A stretch of DNA of 64,000 nt from CAVVEC01 sp963747105. GTDB taxonomy: Bacteria; Acidobacteriota; Terriglobia; Terriglobales; Acidobacteriaceae. Location: contig CAVVEC010000016.1 in the NCBI GenBank assembly GCA_963747105.1, positions 1-64,000 on the forward strand. Direction: 5' to 3'. A program made the position numbers and the translations under genes. Below, piece by piece: positions 36,568 to 45,203 of the stretch. The stretch's first letter is position 1. The number at the start of each line of letters is the position of its first letter. The notes under the pieces are model-generated. The model had not been told where the DNA came from. It saw only the letters and a list, made by a program, of their open reading frames with translations, and made no database searches.

Positions 36568-37863
36568 ATGAGCGAAATTGCTATTCATTGCGACGGACTG
36601 GCAAAGCAATACCAGATTGGGGAACGCGAACGGTACAAGACGCTCCGCGAGGCGATCACCGGCGCGTTTGCTTCGCCCTTCCGGCGCGTGCGCTCCGCGC
36701 TGCAACGTCCCTCCAGCAACGGCCATGAAAGGGAGTCAACCATTTGGGCGTTGCAGGATGTTTCGTTCGACATCAACCGTGGAGAAGCGGTCGGCATCAT
36801 CGGCCGCAACGGGGCAGGGAAGAGCACGCTGCTCAAGATCCTTTCCCGCATCACCGAGCCTACGCGCGGGCGGGCCGAAATCTGGGGCCGTGTCGGCTCA
36901 CTGCTTGAAATCGGAACGGGATTTCATCCAGAGCTCACCGGACGAGACAATATTTACCTCAACGGAGCCATCCTCGGCATGAAGAAAGCCGAGATCACCC
37001 GAAAATTCGACGAGATCGTGGCTTTTTCCGAAGTCGAGAAGTTCATTGACACCCCGGTCAAGCGCTATTCCAGCGGCATGTATGTCCGCCTCGCGTTTGC
37101 CGTTGCCGCACACCTGGAGACGGAGATTCTGATCGTGGACGAAGTCCTGGCTGTCGGTGATACCCAGTTTCAGAAAAAGTGCCTGGGCAAGATGGGAGAC
37201 GTCGCCCGCCATGGCCGCACCGTCTTGCTGGTCAGCCACAACATGGCCGCGATCCATTCCTTGTGTTCGCGTGCCATTCTTCTGGAACGTGGCTGCGACA
37301 TTAGCGACGGTAATCCCCTCGAAGTCACCCGGCTCTATCTCAGCAGTTTCGAAAAGCAGATCACCGGTGGTGTGATGGACTTGCGATCCCCATCTCTTTC
37401 TCGCTGGACCGAAAACATAATTTTTTCCGCGCTTCGGCTGAAGAATAGGGCCGGTGGTGCGACCACGGCCTATCTTTCCGGCGACGAGATGACTCTAGAG
37501 TTCGATCTAAACCCTCCTTTCCCGGTGCACGACCCCATCATATCCGTCGGCATCGACGACGCCATCGGACGACGCATTTTTTCGATCAGCAACCAGTATT
37601 CGCAATCCACACTCCCAGCGCTTGACCGGCCCACCACCGTGGTCTGCACGATTCCTGATCTCTGCCTCCTGCCCGGAAGGTATTCGATATCGCTATGTGT
37701 CGGAACCACCTATGACTGGGGGCTTGATGCGATGCCCAACGTTGCTTCCTTCGATGTACACGAATCGGACTACTTCCGTACCTGCCGTATGCCTCCGCAG
37801 GAATTGGGCGCTGTGCTGGTGAAGTCGCAATGGCGGGTCACCCCGGATGTAGATCGAGCATGA
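36568..37863 (+). CDS. wzt: ABC transporter ATPase for polysaccharide export with C-terminal sugar-recognition domain (Wzt-like)
   Basis: 431 aa. The nucleotide-binding domain (1-255) has Walker A GRNGAGKST (79-87), signature YSSGMYVRLAFA (167-178) and Walker B ILIVDEVLAVGD (187-198), all typical of TagH/Wzt. Residues 265-431 form the extra C-terminal beta-sandwich of Wzt (LSGDEMTLEFDLNPPFP; VVCTIPDLCLLPGRYSISLCV), which in studied O-antigen systems binds a terminal non-reducing-end modification before export. Its presence implies that the exported glycan carries a capping group, perhaps a methyl made by the nearby methyltransferases. It starts three bases after the permease stop and overlaps the next gene by ATGA. 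Confidence 0.93.
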   Translation: MSEIAIHCDGLAKQYQIGERERYKTLREAITGAFASPFRRVRSALQRPSSNGHERESTIWALQDVSFDINRGEAVGIIGRNGAGKSTLLKILSRITEPTRGRAEIWGRVGSLLEIGTGFHPELTGRDNIYLNGAILGMKKAEITRKFDEIVAFSEVEKFIDTPVKRYSSGMYVRLAFAVAAHLETEILIVDEVLAVGDTQFQKKCLGKMGDVARHGRTVLLVSHNMAAIHSLCSRAILLERGCDISDGNPLEVTRLYLSSFEKQITGGVMDLRSPSLSRWTENIIFSALRLKNRAGGATTAYLSGDEMTLEFDLNPPFPVHDPIISVGIDDAIGRRIFSISNQYSQSTLPALDRPTTVVCTIPDLCLLPGRYSISLCVGTTYDWGLDAMPNVASFDVHESDYFRTCRMPPQELGAVLVKSQWRVTPDVDRA

Positions 37864-38606
37864 CCCTCACCGGCCGCATCTTGCGCAAGACGTTGCCCAA
37901 AGCCGCTTCTGACCGCCTTACATTCACCGTCAACACCTACCGCAGCTACCGGCATTTAAGCCGCGACTTCGCCGCTCTGCGCAAGCAGTATGCCGCATTG
38001 AACTCACTGGAGGAGCAAATCGACCTCATCCGCGGCCACCAAGTTTTTGGCGCTATCCAGCAGCACGGCGAGATCGCCTGCCTGCTCGAGATTTTGCGGC
38101 AGAATCCTCCAAAATACCTCTGCGAAATCGGCACCGCTTCCGGAGGCACAATGTTCCTCCTTGCCCAAGTCTCCCGGCCCGAAGCGCTGCTAATCAGCAT
38201 CGATCTAGGTTTGTCCTTTGAGCGCTGTCTCGTCCATGCCCGCTTCGCCACCCGCCAGCAGACAATCGTCTCCCTGCGGGCCGATTCCCGCAACCCCGAA
38301 ACCCTTAACCGAGTGCGATCCCTATTGCGTGGCCAGGCCTTGGATCTGCTTTTTATTGATGGAGATCATTCTTATGACGGCGTGAAAGCCGACTTCACAA
38401 ACTACCGCTCACTGGTGCGTCCGGATGGACTGATTGTGTTTCACGACATCGTCCGCGACTTCGGTACCCGTTACGGCAAACCCACCGGCCATTACGCTGG
38501 TGGTGTGCCCGTTTTCTGGGAAGAAATCAAGGTCCAGCACCGTACTTCGGAACTGATCGAGGATCCCGAACAGGATGGTTATGGCATCGGCATCGTACAC
38601 GTCTAG
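37860..38606 (+). CDS. CmcI-like SAM-dependent methyltransferase/hydroxylase-family protein
   Basis: 248 aa from the ATG at 37860, which overlaps the Wzt stop (ATGA). It has the class I SAM-binding fold: YLCEIGTASGGTMFLLAQV (motif I), LISIDLGLSFE, LDLLFIDGDHSYDGVKADF and LIVFHDIVRDFG. The DGDHSYxGVxxDF block is typical of the CmcI/'cephalosporin hydroxylase' family, which are in fact methyltransferase-like. Translational coupling to the ABC exporter suggests that it makes the terminal mark recognised by the Wzt C-domain. This is inference. Confidence 0.85.
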   Translation: MTLTGRILRKTLPKAASDRLTFTVNTYRSYRHLSRDFAALRKQYAALNSLEEQIDLIRGHQVFGAIQQHGEIACLLEILRQNPPKYLCEIGTASGGTMFLLAQVSRPEALLISIDLGLSFERCLVHARFATRQQTIVSLRADSRNPETLNRVRSLLRGQALDLLFIDGDHSYDGVKADFTNYRSLVRPDGLIVFHDIVRDFGTRYGKPTGHYAGGVPVFWEEIKVQHRTSELIEDPEQDGYGIGIVHV

Positions 38607-38745
38607 CGGCTCCGCTCAGCGGCCCCACGCCATCACACCGCCTCCTGTGATATGCCCCATTTACGGTACCCATCCCAGTGCGAGCTTCCGCTCTGCTTGG
38701 CAGATATCGGAACAGTCGAGTTTCTGTGGGTCAATCTTGCCGTTT

Positions 38746-39891
38746 CTATACCGGCCGCGAATGCACTACTGCAAAGCGATCCTTCAGCCGCAGGAACGGC
38801 GTCTCTATGAAACGGTAGGACAATGCCGAGATTGCTAGAGTAAGTAATAGCGCGAGTAGTCCATATTTGATCAACGCTGTTACATCGTGCCAGGGGTGTG
38901 CCTTCCTCAGCACGTATATGCAGAATTCGTGATACACGTACAAGCCATAAGAAATTTTGCCTAAGTAGCAAAGCTGCCGGTTCCGTAGCGAACTCCCCAG
39001 GAAAGAAACAAAGATCAGTCCCGCTCCCAAAGCATCGAGCAGAGGAATCAGGCTATAGCTAATTCCGTGGAACTGGAATGCCCACGACGATGCGAACACA
39101 ACTCCGGCGCCAGAAAGAAAAAGAAGAATCCGACGTGCCGTGGATAGCTCAGGAGTCCGGGCACAGGCCAGCACAATTCCAACTGCAATCGAAGGCAGTT
39201 GGAAGAATGTGCTCTTCTCGGGCCAGGGATAGCCGCGCGCCGTAAGGAACCAGACACCCAGGACGCCTGCTACGACCGTGCCCACGCTGAAAGTAAGCAT
39301 TCCGCGCCTCGCCAGGTGTTTCAGGACAAGTGGCCACGCCAGATAGAACTGCTCCTCCACTGACACGCTCCACAAAGGCGCCACGAAAGAACTCGTCGCT
39401 CCATAGAAAACGAAAGGCCAGTTGCCTGCCAGCAGGAGATACGCGATCAGGTATCGTCGCTCGAGGTGGGAGCTGAAATCGACAAAACGCCAAAGCGTGC
39501 CAATTGCGATCGCCAAAAAGTACAGAGGCCAAATGCGCAGAATGCGCCGAACATAGAAGGCCCGCAGATTTACCGTGCCACTCATTTCCCGTTCGCGCAA
39601 CAGCAGCGTTGAAATAAGAAACGCGCTCAATACAAAGAAGACGTTCAAGCTGGCTGTGTTGCATCCAACGATGGCGATAAGGAGTTTTGCTCCCGCCGCC
39701 GAAATATGGTGACTGGTATAGAACCGAAACGCCACTCTGGGGTTGAGGCCTGCAATTTGGCCTTGCGGAGACCAAATCTCATTCGGCAAAAGGTGGGCCA
39801 GAAACACAGGCATGAAAAAAACGAACCGGAGAATGTCGAGCTCGGGTCGGTAAAATGACTTGGCATTAGCGACTGGCGCGGCTTCCGGCAT
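38746..39891 (-). CDS. Acyltransferase family 3 (OafA/YrhL-type) membrane protein
   Basis: 381 aa from the ATG at 39891 (MPEAAPVANAKSFYRPELDILRF); a TTG 39 bases upstream is also in frame. About ten membrane helices. It has the family motifs: RPELDILRFVFFMPVFLAHLLP with the catalytic-type His, NVFFVLSAFLISTLLLRE, the RILRIWPLYFLAI segment, and SVEEQFYLAWPL. Such enzymes transfer acetyl or other acyl groups onto glycans across the membrane. It is oriented opposite to its neighbours, between the methyltransferase and the first tandem glycosyltransferase. Confidence 0.93.
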   Translation of the reverse strand: MPEAAPVANAKSFYRPELDILRFVFFMPVFLAHLLPNEIWSPQGQIAGLNPRVAFRFYTSHHISAAGAKLLIAIVGCNTASLNVFFVLSAFLISTLLLREREMSGTVNLRAFYVRRILRIWPLYFLAIAIGTLWRFVDFSSHLERRYLIAYLLLAGNWPFVFYGATSSFVAPLWSVSVEEQFYLAWPLVLKHLARRGMLTFSVGTVVAGVLGVWFLTARGYPWPEKSTFFQLPSIAVGIVLACARTPELSTARRILLFLSGAGVVFASSWAFQFHGISYSLIPLLDALGAGLIFVSFLGSSLRNRQLCYLGKISYGLYVYHEFCIYVLRKAHPWHDVTALIKYGLLALLLTLAISALSYRFIETPFLRLKDRFAVVHSRPV

Positions 39892-40005
39892 CGCGATATT
39901 ATAGGCCAGACATTTGGCAGCGCCCGCCAAGGCTACGCATAAATCGCCAACACTATACGCGCTAGCCGACGGGCGCCCAGAGCCTCCACAAGGAATGCGG
40001 CTGAA

Positions 40006-41118
40006 TTGACTGATTCCGTGCAGCCCATTAGCGTTCTACCTCCGGCTGGAAGCGCCATCACCCCCGTCGTCTCTGTCGTGATGTGTACCTACAACGGCGA
40101 ACGCTTCCTGCGCCCGGCCATCGAAAGTATTCTTCGCCAGACCTTTTCGGATTTCGAATTCATCGTGGTGGACGACGGTTCGACTGACAGCACACCGCAT
40201 ATCCTTGCCGAGTTCAAAGACAAAGATGCCCGCCTCACGGTCCTATCCAACGAACGCAACTTGGGAATTGCCGGAGCGACCAACCGTGGTCTCGCCGCTG
40301 CGCGAGGGGAGTACGTCGCTTTGCAGGATCACGACGATGTTTCCCTCCCGCATCGCTTTCAAACCCAGGTGGATTTTCTCGAATCTCACCTAGACATCGC
40401 TCTGCTCGGCTCCGCCGCCACACTGATTGACGAGAAGGGTGCGGCCTACGGCGACTACGCCGAGCCAACCGATGATATCGAACTGAAATGGGAGTCGCTG
40501 TTCCGCTGTCCCATCAGTCACACCAGCGTGATGGTGCGCCGTCGTGTCCTCCTCGATGTTGGCGGATACTCGACCGACACCATGCTGAAAGTCGCCTCCG
40601 ACTACGATCTACTCTCGCGCATCATGATGCGGCACCGCGTGGCCAATCTCAGTGAACGTCTCGTCATGTGGCGAAGGCATCCGGACGCCAGCACGATTAC
40701 TGACGAGCCGCAGTTACGGCACGGCATCGAAAGCGTTTCCTTGCGCAACCTTGGCGCGTTGCGCAACCGAGGCTCCGATTCCGAAGCGGACCGGGAGTAT
40801 CGCTATCTGGGCAGCCGAGCGTTTCTCTGCACCCCCGCAGGCCAGTTGCCCGCTTTGCCGCCGGAGCAGGTCATCGCAGGGTTGCGGTTTCTCGGGCACC
40901 TGCAAGATGTCTTCTCCCGGACCTTCAGCCCCTCCCGACGGGCCGCCGCGAGACTTCGCAGGCGCTTAAACTGGATTTGGGGCAAACATGCTGTGGCGTT
41001 GGCGATACGAGCGCCGTGGGACTGGCGCTCACGTATCCTCATATCTACGCTAGGAATCCGCTGCTTTTGGCAGACTACCCAGACAGCGTTGCCGAGGCGC
41101 GCGGCCAAGGCGTCATGA
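40006..41118 (+). CDS. GT2 glycosyltransferase, tandem copy 1
   Basis: 370 aa from a TTG start behind AAGGA. The GT-A fold is clear: PVVSVVMCTYNGERFLRPAIESIL, VVDDGSTDSTP, GATNRGLAAARGEYVALQDHDD with the DxD motif at 108-111, and LVMWRRHPDAS near residue 220. The C-terminal about 80 residues, including NWIWGKHAVALAIRAPWDWRS, are shared with the next two GT2 proteins and are not part of the usual domain. Probably adds one sugar to the lipid-linked repeat unit. It overlaps the next gene by four bases (ATGA). Confidence 0.92.
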   Translation: MTDSVQPISVLPPAGSAITPVVSVVMCTYNGERFLRPAIESILRQTFSDFEFIVVDDGSTDSTPHILAEFKDKDARLTVLSNERNLGIAGATNRGLAAARGEYVALQDHDDVSLPHRFQTQVDFLESHLDIALLGSAATLIDEKGAAYGDYAEPTDDIELKWESLFRCPISHTSVMVRRRVLLDVGGYSTDTMLKVASDYDLLSRIMMRHRVANLSERLVMWRRHPDASTITDEPQLRHGIESVSLRNLGALRNRGSDSEADREYRYLGSRAFLCTPAGQLPALPPEQVIAGLRFLGHLQDVFSRTFSPSRRAAARLRRRLNWIWGKHAVALAIRAPWDWRSRILISTLGIRCFWQTTQTALPRRAAKAS

Positions 41119-42287
41119 ATCATATACCCCATACGATCACGCCAGTAGTTTCCGTCGTGATGCCGATCTATAACGGCGAGCGATTCTTGCGCCGGGCAGT
41201 CGAGAGCATCCTCAACCAGACATTTTGCGATTTCGAACTGATTGTCATTGACGATGCCTCCACCGACAGCACTCCCCGTATTCTGGCCGATTATAAGGAC
41301 CATCGCCTAATCGTCATGACTAACGAAAGCAACCTTGGAATCGCAGGAGCCACCAACAGGGGTTTCGCCGCCGCCCGCGGGGAGTACGTGGCCCTTCAAG
41401 ACCACGACGACATTTCCCTTCCGCACCGTCTCCAGACCCAGGTTGACTACCTGGATGCTCATCCGAGGATTGCGCTCGTTGGTTCGGCGGCAACATTGAT
41501 CGATGAGTACGACACTCCCTACGGGGACTTTCCACAGCCCTGTGAAGAGATTGATCTCAAATGGGAGCTACTGTGGAGTTGCCCGATTCATCATACGTCG
41601 GTTATGGTTAGGCGCAGCGCACTTGTCGATGTTGGGGGCTATCGGCGGGACGATGCACTGCGGTTTGCTGAGGTTTGGGACCCGCTAGCACGCATAGCGA
41701 TGCGCTATGGCATGGTGAATCTCCCGGAGCGCCTCGTATGCTGGCGGAGACACACCCACGCAACCTCGATACAGCACAAGGAGCAGCAAATATTGGCATG
41801 CAAGGTCACTATCTTCCGAAATGTCCGGAGGCTGTCCGACGCGAGAAATAGCATTGGCTCGTCGGATGGTGTGCCAGGGCGAGGTAATACCAAGAAATGT
41901 GGTGACGACCGCTCCGACGTGGCTTCGAATGCAAGTCGTGAAGAACAATATCGTTACTGGTTTGAGGGTTCCAACGCATTCCGCTTCACGCCTGCTGGCG
42001 AGCTTCCCACCTTGCCGCCCGAACAAGTCACTGCGGGCCTGAAATTTCTCTGTGACATCCAGAACACGTTCTATCGAATCCACAATTTCCCCTACTCAGC
42101 AGTGGCCAGGCACCGTAGACCTTTCAATTGGATATGGGGCAAGCACGCGCTCGCTTTGGTCGTGCGGGCGCCCTGGGACATGCGCTCTCGCCTGCGTATT
42201 CTCGTGCTCGGAGTCCATTGCCTCCAGCAGGCGGCTTGCGCCGCATTTGTAACCGCTTTCAGCAGGCTGTTTGCCGCGAGCCGATGA
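41115..42287 (+). CDS. GT2 glycosyltransferase, tandem copy 2
   Basis: 390 aa from the ATG at 41115, which overlaps the upstream stop; the longer frame from 40977 lies inside the previous gene. It has PVVSVVMPIYNGERFLRRAVESIL, VIDDASTDSTPRILADY, LQDHDD (96-99) and LVCWRRHTHATS. Compared with copy 1 it has an insertion of about 20 residues before the C-terminal tail (SSDGVPGRGNTKKCGDD). The tail again carries NWIWGKHALALVVRAPWD. Close similarity to copies 1 and 3 points to local gene duplication followed by divergence of sugar specificity. Confidence 0.92.
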   Translation: MNHIPHTITPVVSVVMPIYNGERFLRRAVESILNQTFCDFELIVIDDASTDSTPRILADYKDHRLIVMTNESNLGIAGATNRGFAAARGEYVALQDHDDISLPHRLQTQVDYLDAHPRIALVGSAATLIDEYDTPYGDFPQPCEEIDLKWELLWSCPIHHTSVMVRRSALVDVGGYRRDDALRFAEVWDPLARIAMRYGMVNLPERLVCWRRHTHATSIQHKEQQILACKVTIFRNVRRLSDARNSIGSSDGVPGRGNTKKCGDDRSDVASNASREEQYRYWFEGSNAFRFTPAGELPTLPPEQVTAGLKFLCDIQNTFYRIHNFPYSAVARHRRPFNWIWGKHALALVVRAPWDMRSRLRILVLGVHCLQQAACAAFVTAFSRLFAASR

Positions 42288-42326
42288 ATGTGAGAGTTGA
42301 GAGTGTCGCCGGTCAGGAGCTGCTAA

Positions 42327-43295
42327 TTGGATAGGGAAGCACTTAAGCATGCTATAAAGACATCCGCCCTTGTAAGGCTGTGCATGCTCAGCGTCGTGAT
42401 TCCTGGCGTTAGGGGATACCTTAGGTATGCAGGAACGCCATTTGGCAAAGAAACCTTGTTTTGCAGTGTTGTCGGCACGCATTTCTATGGATTGGAACCC
42501 AAGAAGTGGGAATTCACCGCTAACACGATTTTCGGTAGCAGGATTTGCAGCAGCGCGAATGACACGCTCGGTCGATTAGTTTACTTCTTTGGAGTCTGGG
42601 AACCAAACTTAACGAGCTGGATCAGCGGGCGCCTCGCGCCCGGTGACGTTTTCATCGATGTTGGAGCAAACATCGGGTACCACACCTTACTAGCTTCGAA
42701 ACTGGTAGGCAATTCGGGCAAGGTTATCTCTATCGAAGCGCTTCCTCCGATTTTTTCCATACTCCGAAGGCACTTGCAGGTGAACGGTGTAGGGAACGTC
42801 CGCGCGGTGAACAGCGCTGCTTGGGACTGCGAGGATGTACTCACGTTCTACACGGGGTCCGATGAATTAACTGTTACCACCACCGCGATGCCAAGCTGGG
42901 CCGCCGAGTGGCGCCTCGAAAGCCGCTCGCAGGTGTCTGCCGCGCCTCTCTCAAGCATTCTCAGACCAGAAGAGATTCAGGCAGCCCGCTTGATCAAGAT
43001 AGACGTCGAAGGTGCTGAATGGCATGTACTTTCTGGGATGAGCCCGGTCATGGACAGTTGCCGGGACGATGTGGAGATCATGGTTGAGATTACCCCATCC
43101 GCGCTTGCAGCAGAGGGGAGATCCAGCGAGGATGTGTTGAACTTCTTCCGTAAGAGGAAATTCCACCCCTACCGCCTAGACGAACCACTGACAGCCTATC
43201 TAGGTCGGGATAGCAGCCGACCTAAACGGATCGAAGTAATTCCGCCATCACAGACCGATGTCATTTTTTCTCGGATAGACGCGGGATCGCTTTGA
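42327..43295 (+). CDS. FkbM-family SAM-dependent methyltransferase
   Basis: 322 aa from a TTG at 42327; no ATG alternative precedes the domain. It has the FkbM signature: GDVFIDVGANIGYHTLLASKL (SAM-binding), VISIEALPPIFSILRRHLQ, AARLIKIDVEGAEWHVLSGM, and a final EIMVEITPSAL. FkbM enzymes O-methylate hydroxyls in macrolides and polysaccharides. Here it is wedged between the second and third copies of the tandem GT2 genes, so it may modify the sugar one of them adds. It is followed by a 77-base gap. Confidence 0.9.
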   Translation: MDREALKHAIKTSALVRLCMLSVVIPGVRGYLRYAGTPFGKETLFCSVVGTHFYGLEPKKWEFTANTIFGSRICSSANDTLGRLVYFFGVWEPNLTSWISGRLAPGDVFIDVGANIGYHTLLASKLVGNSGKVISIEALPPIFSILRRHLQVNGVGNVRAVNSAAWDCEDVLTFYTGSDELTVTTTAMPSWAAEWRLESRSQVSAAPLSSILRPEEIQAARLIKIDVEGAEWHVLSGMSPVMDSCRDDVEIMVEITPSALAAEGRSSEDVLNFFRKRKFHPYRLDEPLTAYLGRDSSRPKRIEVIPPSQTDVIFSRIDAGSL

Positions 43296-43372
43296 TGTGC
43301 TGAGGAAGCAAAGGGTACGGTAGACTGGGACTTAATCGGCCTCGAGAATTGGGCCCATCGTGCCCGACCAAC

Positions 43373-44554
43373 ATGAGCCAAGGTGCGCACCGACATAGAT
43401 CGATACCGGTCCTGTCCGCCGTAGTGCCCACCTACAACGGTGAAAGGTTCCTGCGCCCTGCTCTCGAGAGCATCCTCAACCAGACATTCCGGGATTTCGA
43501 ACTAATTGTTGTAGACGACGCGTCCACCGACAGCACTCCGTGCATACTGGCCGAGCTGAGAGATGATCGCCTTATCGTCGTAAGGAACGACCATAACCTC
43601 GGGATTGCGCCCGCGACGAACGCGGGACTTGCTCTCGCGCGTGGAAAGTACGTGGCACTGCAGGACCACGACGACATTTCCCTCCCGCAGCGATTTCAGA
43701 CTCAGGTTGAATTCCTCGATTCCCATCCAGACGTGGTACTCGTGGGGACCGCGGCGCTCCAGATCGACGAGAACGGTTCAGTTTCTGAGGCACTTACCCA
43801 GCCGACTGATGATCTCGACCTCAAATGGGGACTGCTATACGGCTGCTGTTTCCACCACACAAGCCTAATGGTGACGCGTAGCGTCATCCTGGACGAAGGC
43901 GGATATCACGAAGACCCATCGTTCCCGTTCGCCCCAGACTACGACCTGTTTTCGAGAATAGGGACACGGTATCTAGTAGCAAATCTGGCTGAACCCCTCG
44001 TTCTGTGGCGCAGACACTCTGGCAATACCTCATTCAGCCATGGCCAACAGCAGAAGCGTTCTGAGGCAATTATTTCTTTCCGCAATGTCTGCGCCCTGAT
44101 GGATTTACCGCACGACGGTTTAGGCAAGGCCGACGTTCCACAGGAAAAACGCCACGACGTGTTGAACCCGACTTCGTATCCTATCGCTGAGTCCCGTTAT
44201 CGCGATTTTCTAGGACTCAGAGCCTTTCTGTTGACAGAAGCAGGGGAGTTTCCCAGTTTGCCTCCTGACCAGGTGGTGGCTGGCCTCCGATTCCTTACTG
44301 ATATCGAGAGGGCTTTCTACCAGAAATACGGCTACTCCGGAGCTGTCGCGTGTAGACATCGCAGGGCACTCAACTGGAAATCCGGTAAGCACGCCGTGGC
44401 CCTAAGCTTACGAGCGCCTTGGGACTGGCGCTCCCGGCTTCGCTTTATGATGCTGGGATTGCTCCGACTTAGGTCTGCAGCCTGGGCGACCCTTCTGAGG
44501 CTGGGCCGAGGAGGAACCCAGAGCATCATTGCTGGGCGTCAACATGAGGTATAG
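43373..44554 (+). CDS. GT2 glycosyltransferase, copy 3
   Basis: 393 aa from the ATG at 43373; a TTG at 43349 is in frame. It has IPVLSAVVPTYNGERFLRPALESIL, VVDDASTDSTPCILAEL, LQDHDD (98-101) and LVLWRRHSGNTS, with the same C-terminal tail (NWKSGKHAVALSLRAPWDWRS). It is the third member of the local paralogue group. The end overlaps the start of the next small glycosyltransferase by 11 bases, so translation is probably coupled. Confidence 0.92.
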   Translation: MSQGAHRHRSIPVLSAVVPTYNGERFLRPALESILNQTFRDFELIVVDDASTDSTPCILAELRDDRLIVVRNDHNLGIAPATNAGLALARGKYVALQDHDDISLPQRFQTQVEFLDSHPDVVLVGTAALQIDENGSVSEALTQPTDDLDLKWGLLYGCCFHHTSLMVTRSVILDEGGYHEDPSFPFAPDYDLFSRIGTRYLVANLAEPLVLWRRHSGNTSFSHGQQQKRSEAIISFRNVCALMDLPHDGLGKADVPQEKRHDVLNPTSYPIAESRYRDFLGLRAFLLTEAGEFPSLPPDQVVAGLRFLTDIERAFYQKYGYSGAVACRHRRALNWKSGKHAVALSLRAPWDWRSRLRFMMLGLLRLRSAAWATLLRLGRGGTQSIIAGRQHEV

Positions 44555-45203
44555 CCTTATTACGCCCACTATCCTGCGTCCTTCTCTAGAGCGCCTTTGC
44601 GCCTCGATCGACGCGCAGACTTGCAGTGACTGGGAGCACCTAATTGCCGTGGACATTGAGATCGAGCCTGCATCTGAGCAGATGCTGGCGCGAGTCCATC
44701 ATACCCAGCGTACGATCTGGCGGTGCGCTCGTCCCCACCGCAACTACGGCAATACCTGCCGCCATACCGCGTGCCTCCGGGCACAAGGTGACTACATTTT
44801 CTATCTAGACGATGATAACTATCTCGCCGATCCAAACGTTTTACGCGACCTCAAATCCGTGACCGCAGCGTGGGCCATCTTTCCCATCCTGCTAAAGGGA
44901 TGCCGGTTTTTCAACGACCCTCCCCGTTTTCGACGTACCGACACGGCGAACCTCATCGTCCAACGCAGGATAGGCACATGGCCAGACATCCCGGACTATG
45001 AGGCGGACGGCGTCCTCATCGAACGTTTACGCCGGGATTATCCATATCAGTCCTTGCCCGATTGGCGTCCGCTCGTGGTGATGCCGCGCGTCAACTTCGG
45101 TGATAAATGGTTTTCATGGGCCAAGTTCGTGAGTGAATTTTACTCACGCAGGGCACAAGTCCGGTCCTGGGGCTCCCGATTGAAGAGGAAGTTACGGTCT
45201 TAG
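44544..45203 (+). CDS. Small GT2-like glycosyltransferase
   Basis: 219 aa from the ATG at 44544 (MRYSLITPTILRPSLERLC). The GT-A elements are PSLERLCASIDAQTCSDWEHLI, NYGNTCRHTACLRAQGDYIFYLDDDN with the DxD at the end of the sugar-nucleotide pocket, and a short acceptor part ending WFSWAKFVSEFYS. Shorter than the usual 250-300 aa and different from the tandem GT2 group. It lies directly beside the IS630 insertion, whose minus-strand frame runs into its 3' end, but the gene itself seems complete. Confidence 0.82.
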   Translation: MRYSLITPTILRPSLERLCASIDAQTCSDWEHLIAVDIEIEPASEQMLARVHHTQRTIWRCARPHRNYGNTCRHTACLRAQGDYIFYLDDDNYLADPNVLRDLKSVTAAWAIFPILLKGCRFFNDPPRFRRTDTANLIVQRRIGTWPDIPDYEADGVLIERLRRDYPYQSLPDWRPLVVMPRVNFGDKWFSWAKFVSEFYSRRAQVRSWGSRLKRKLRS

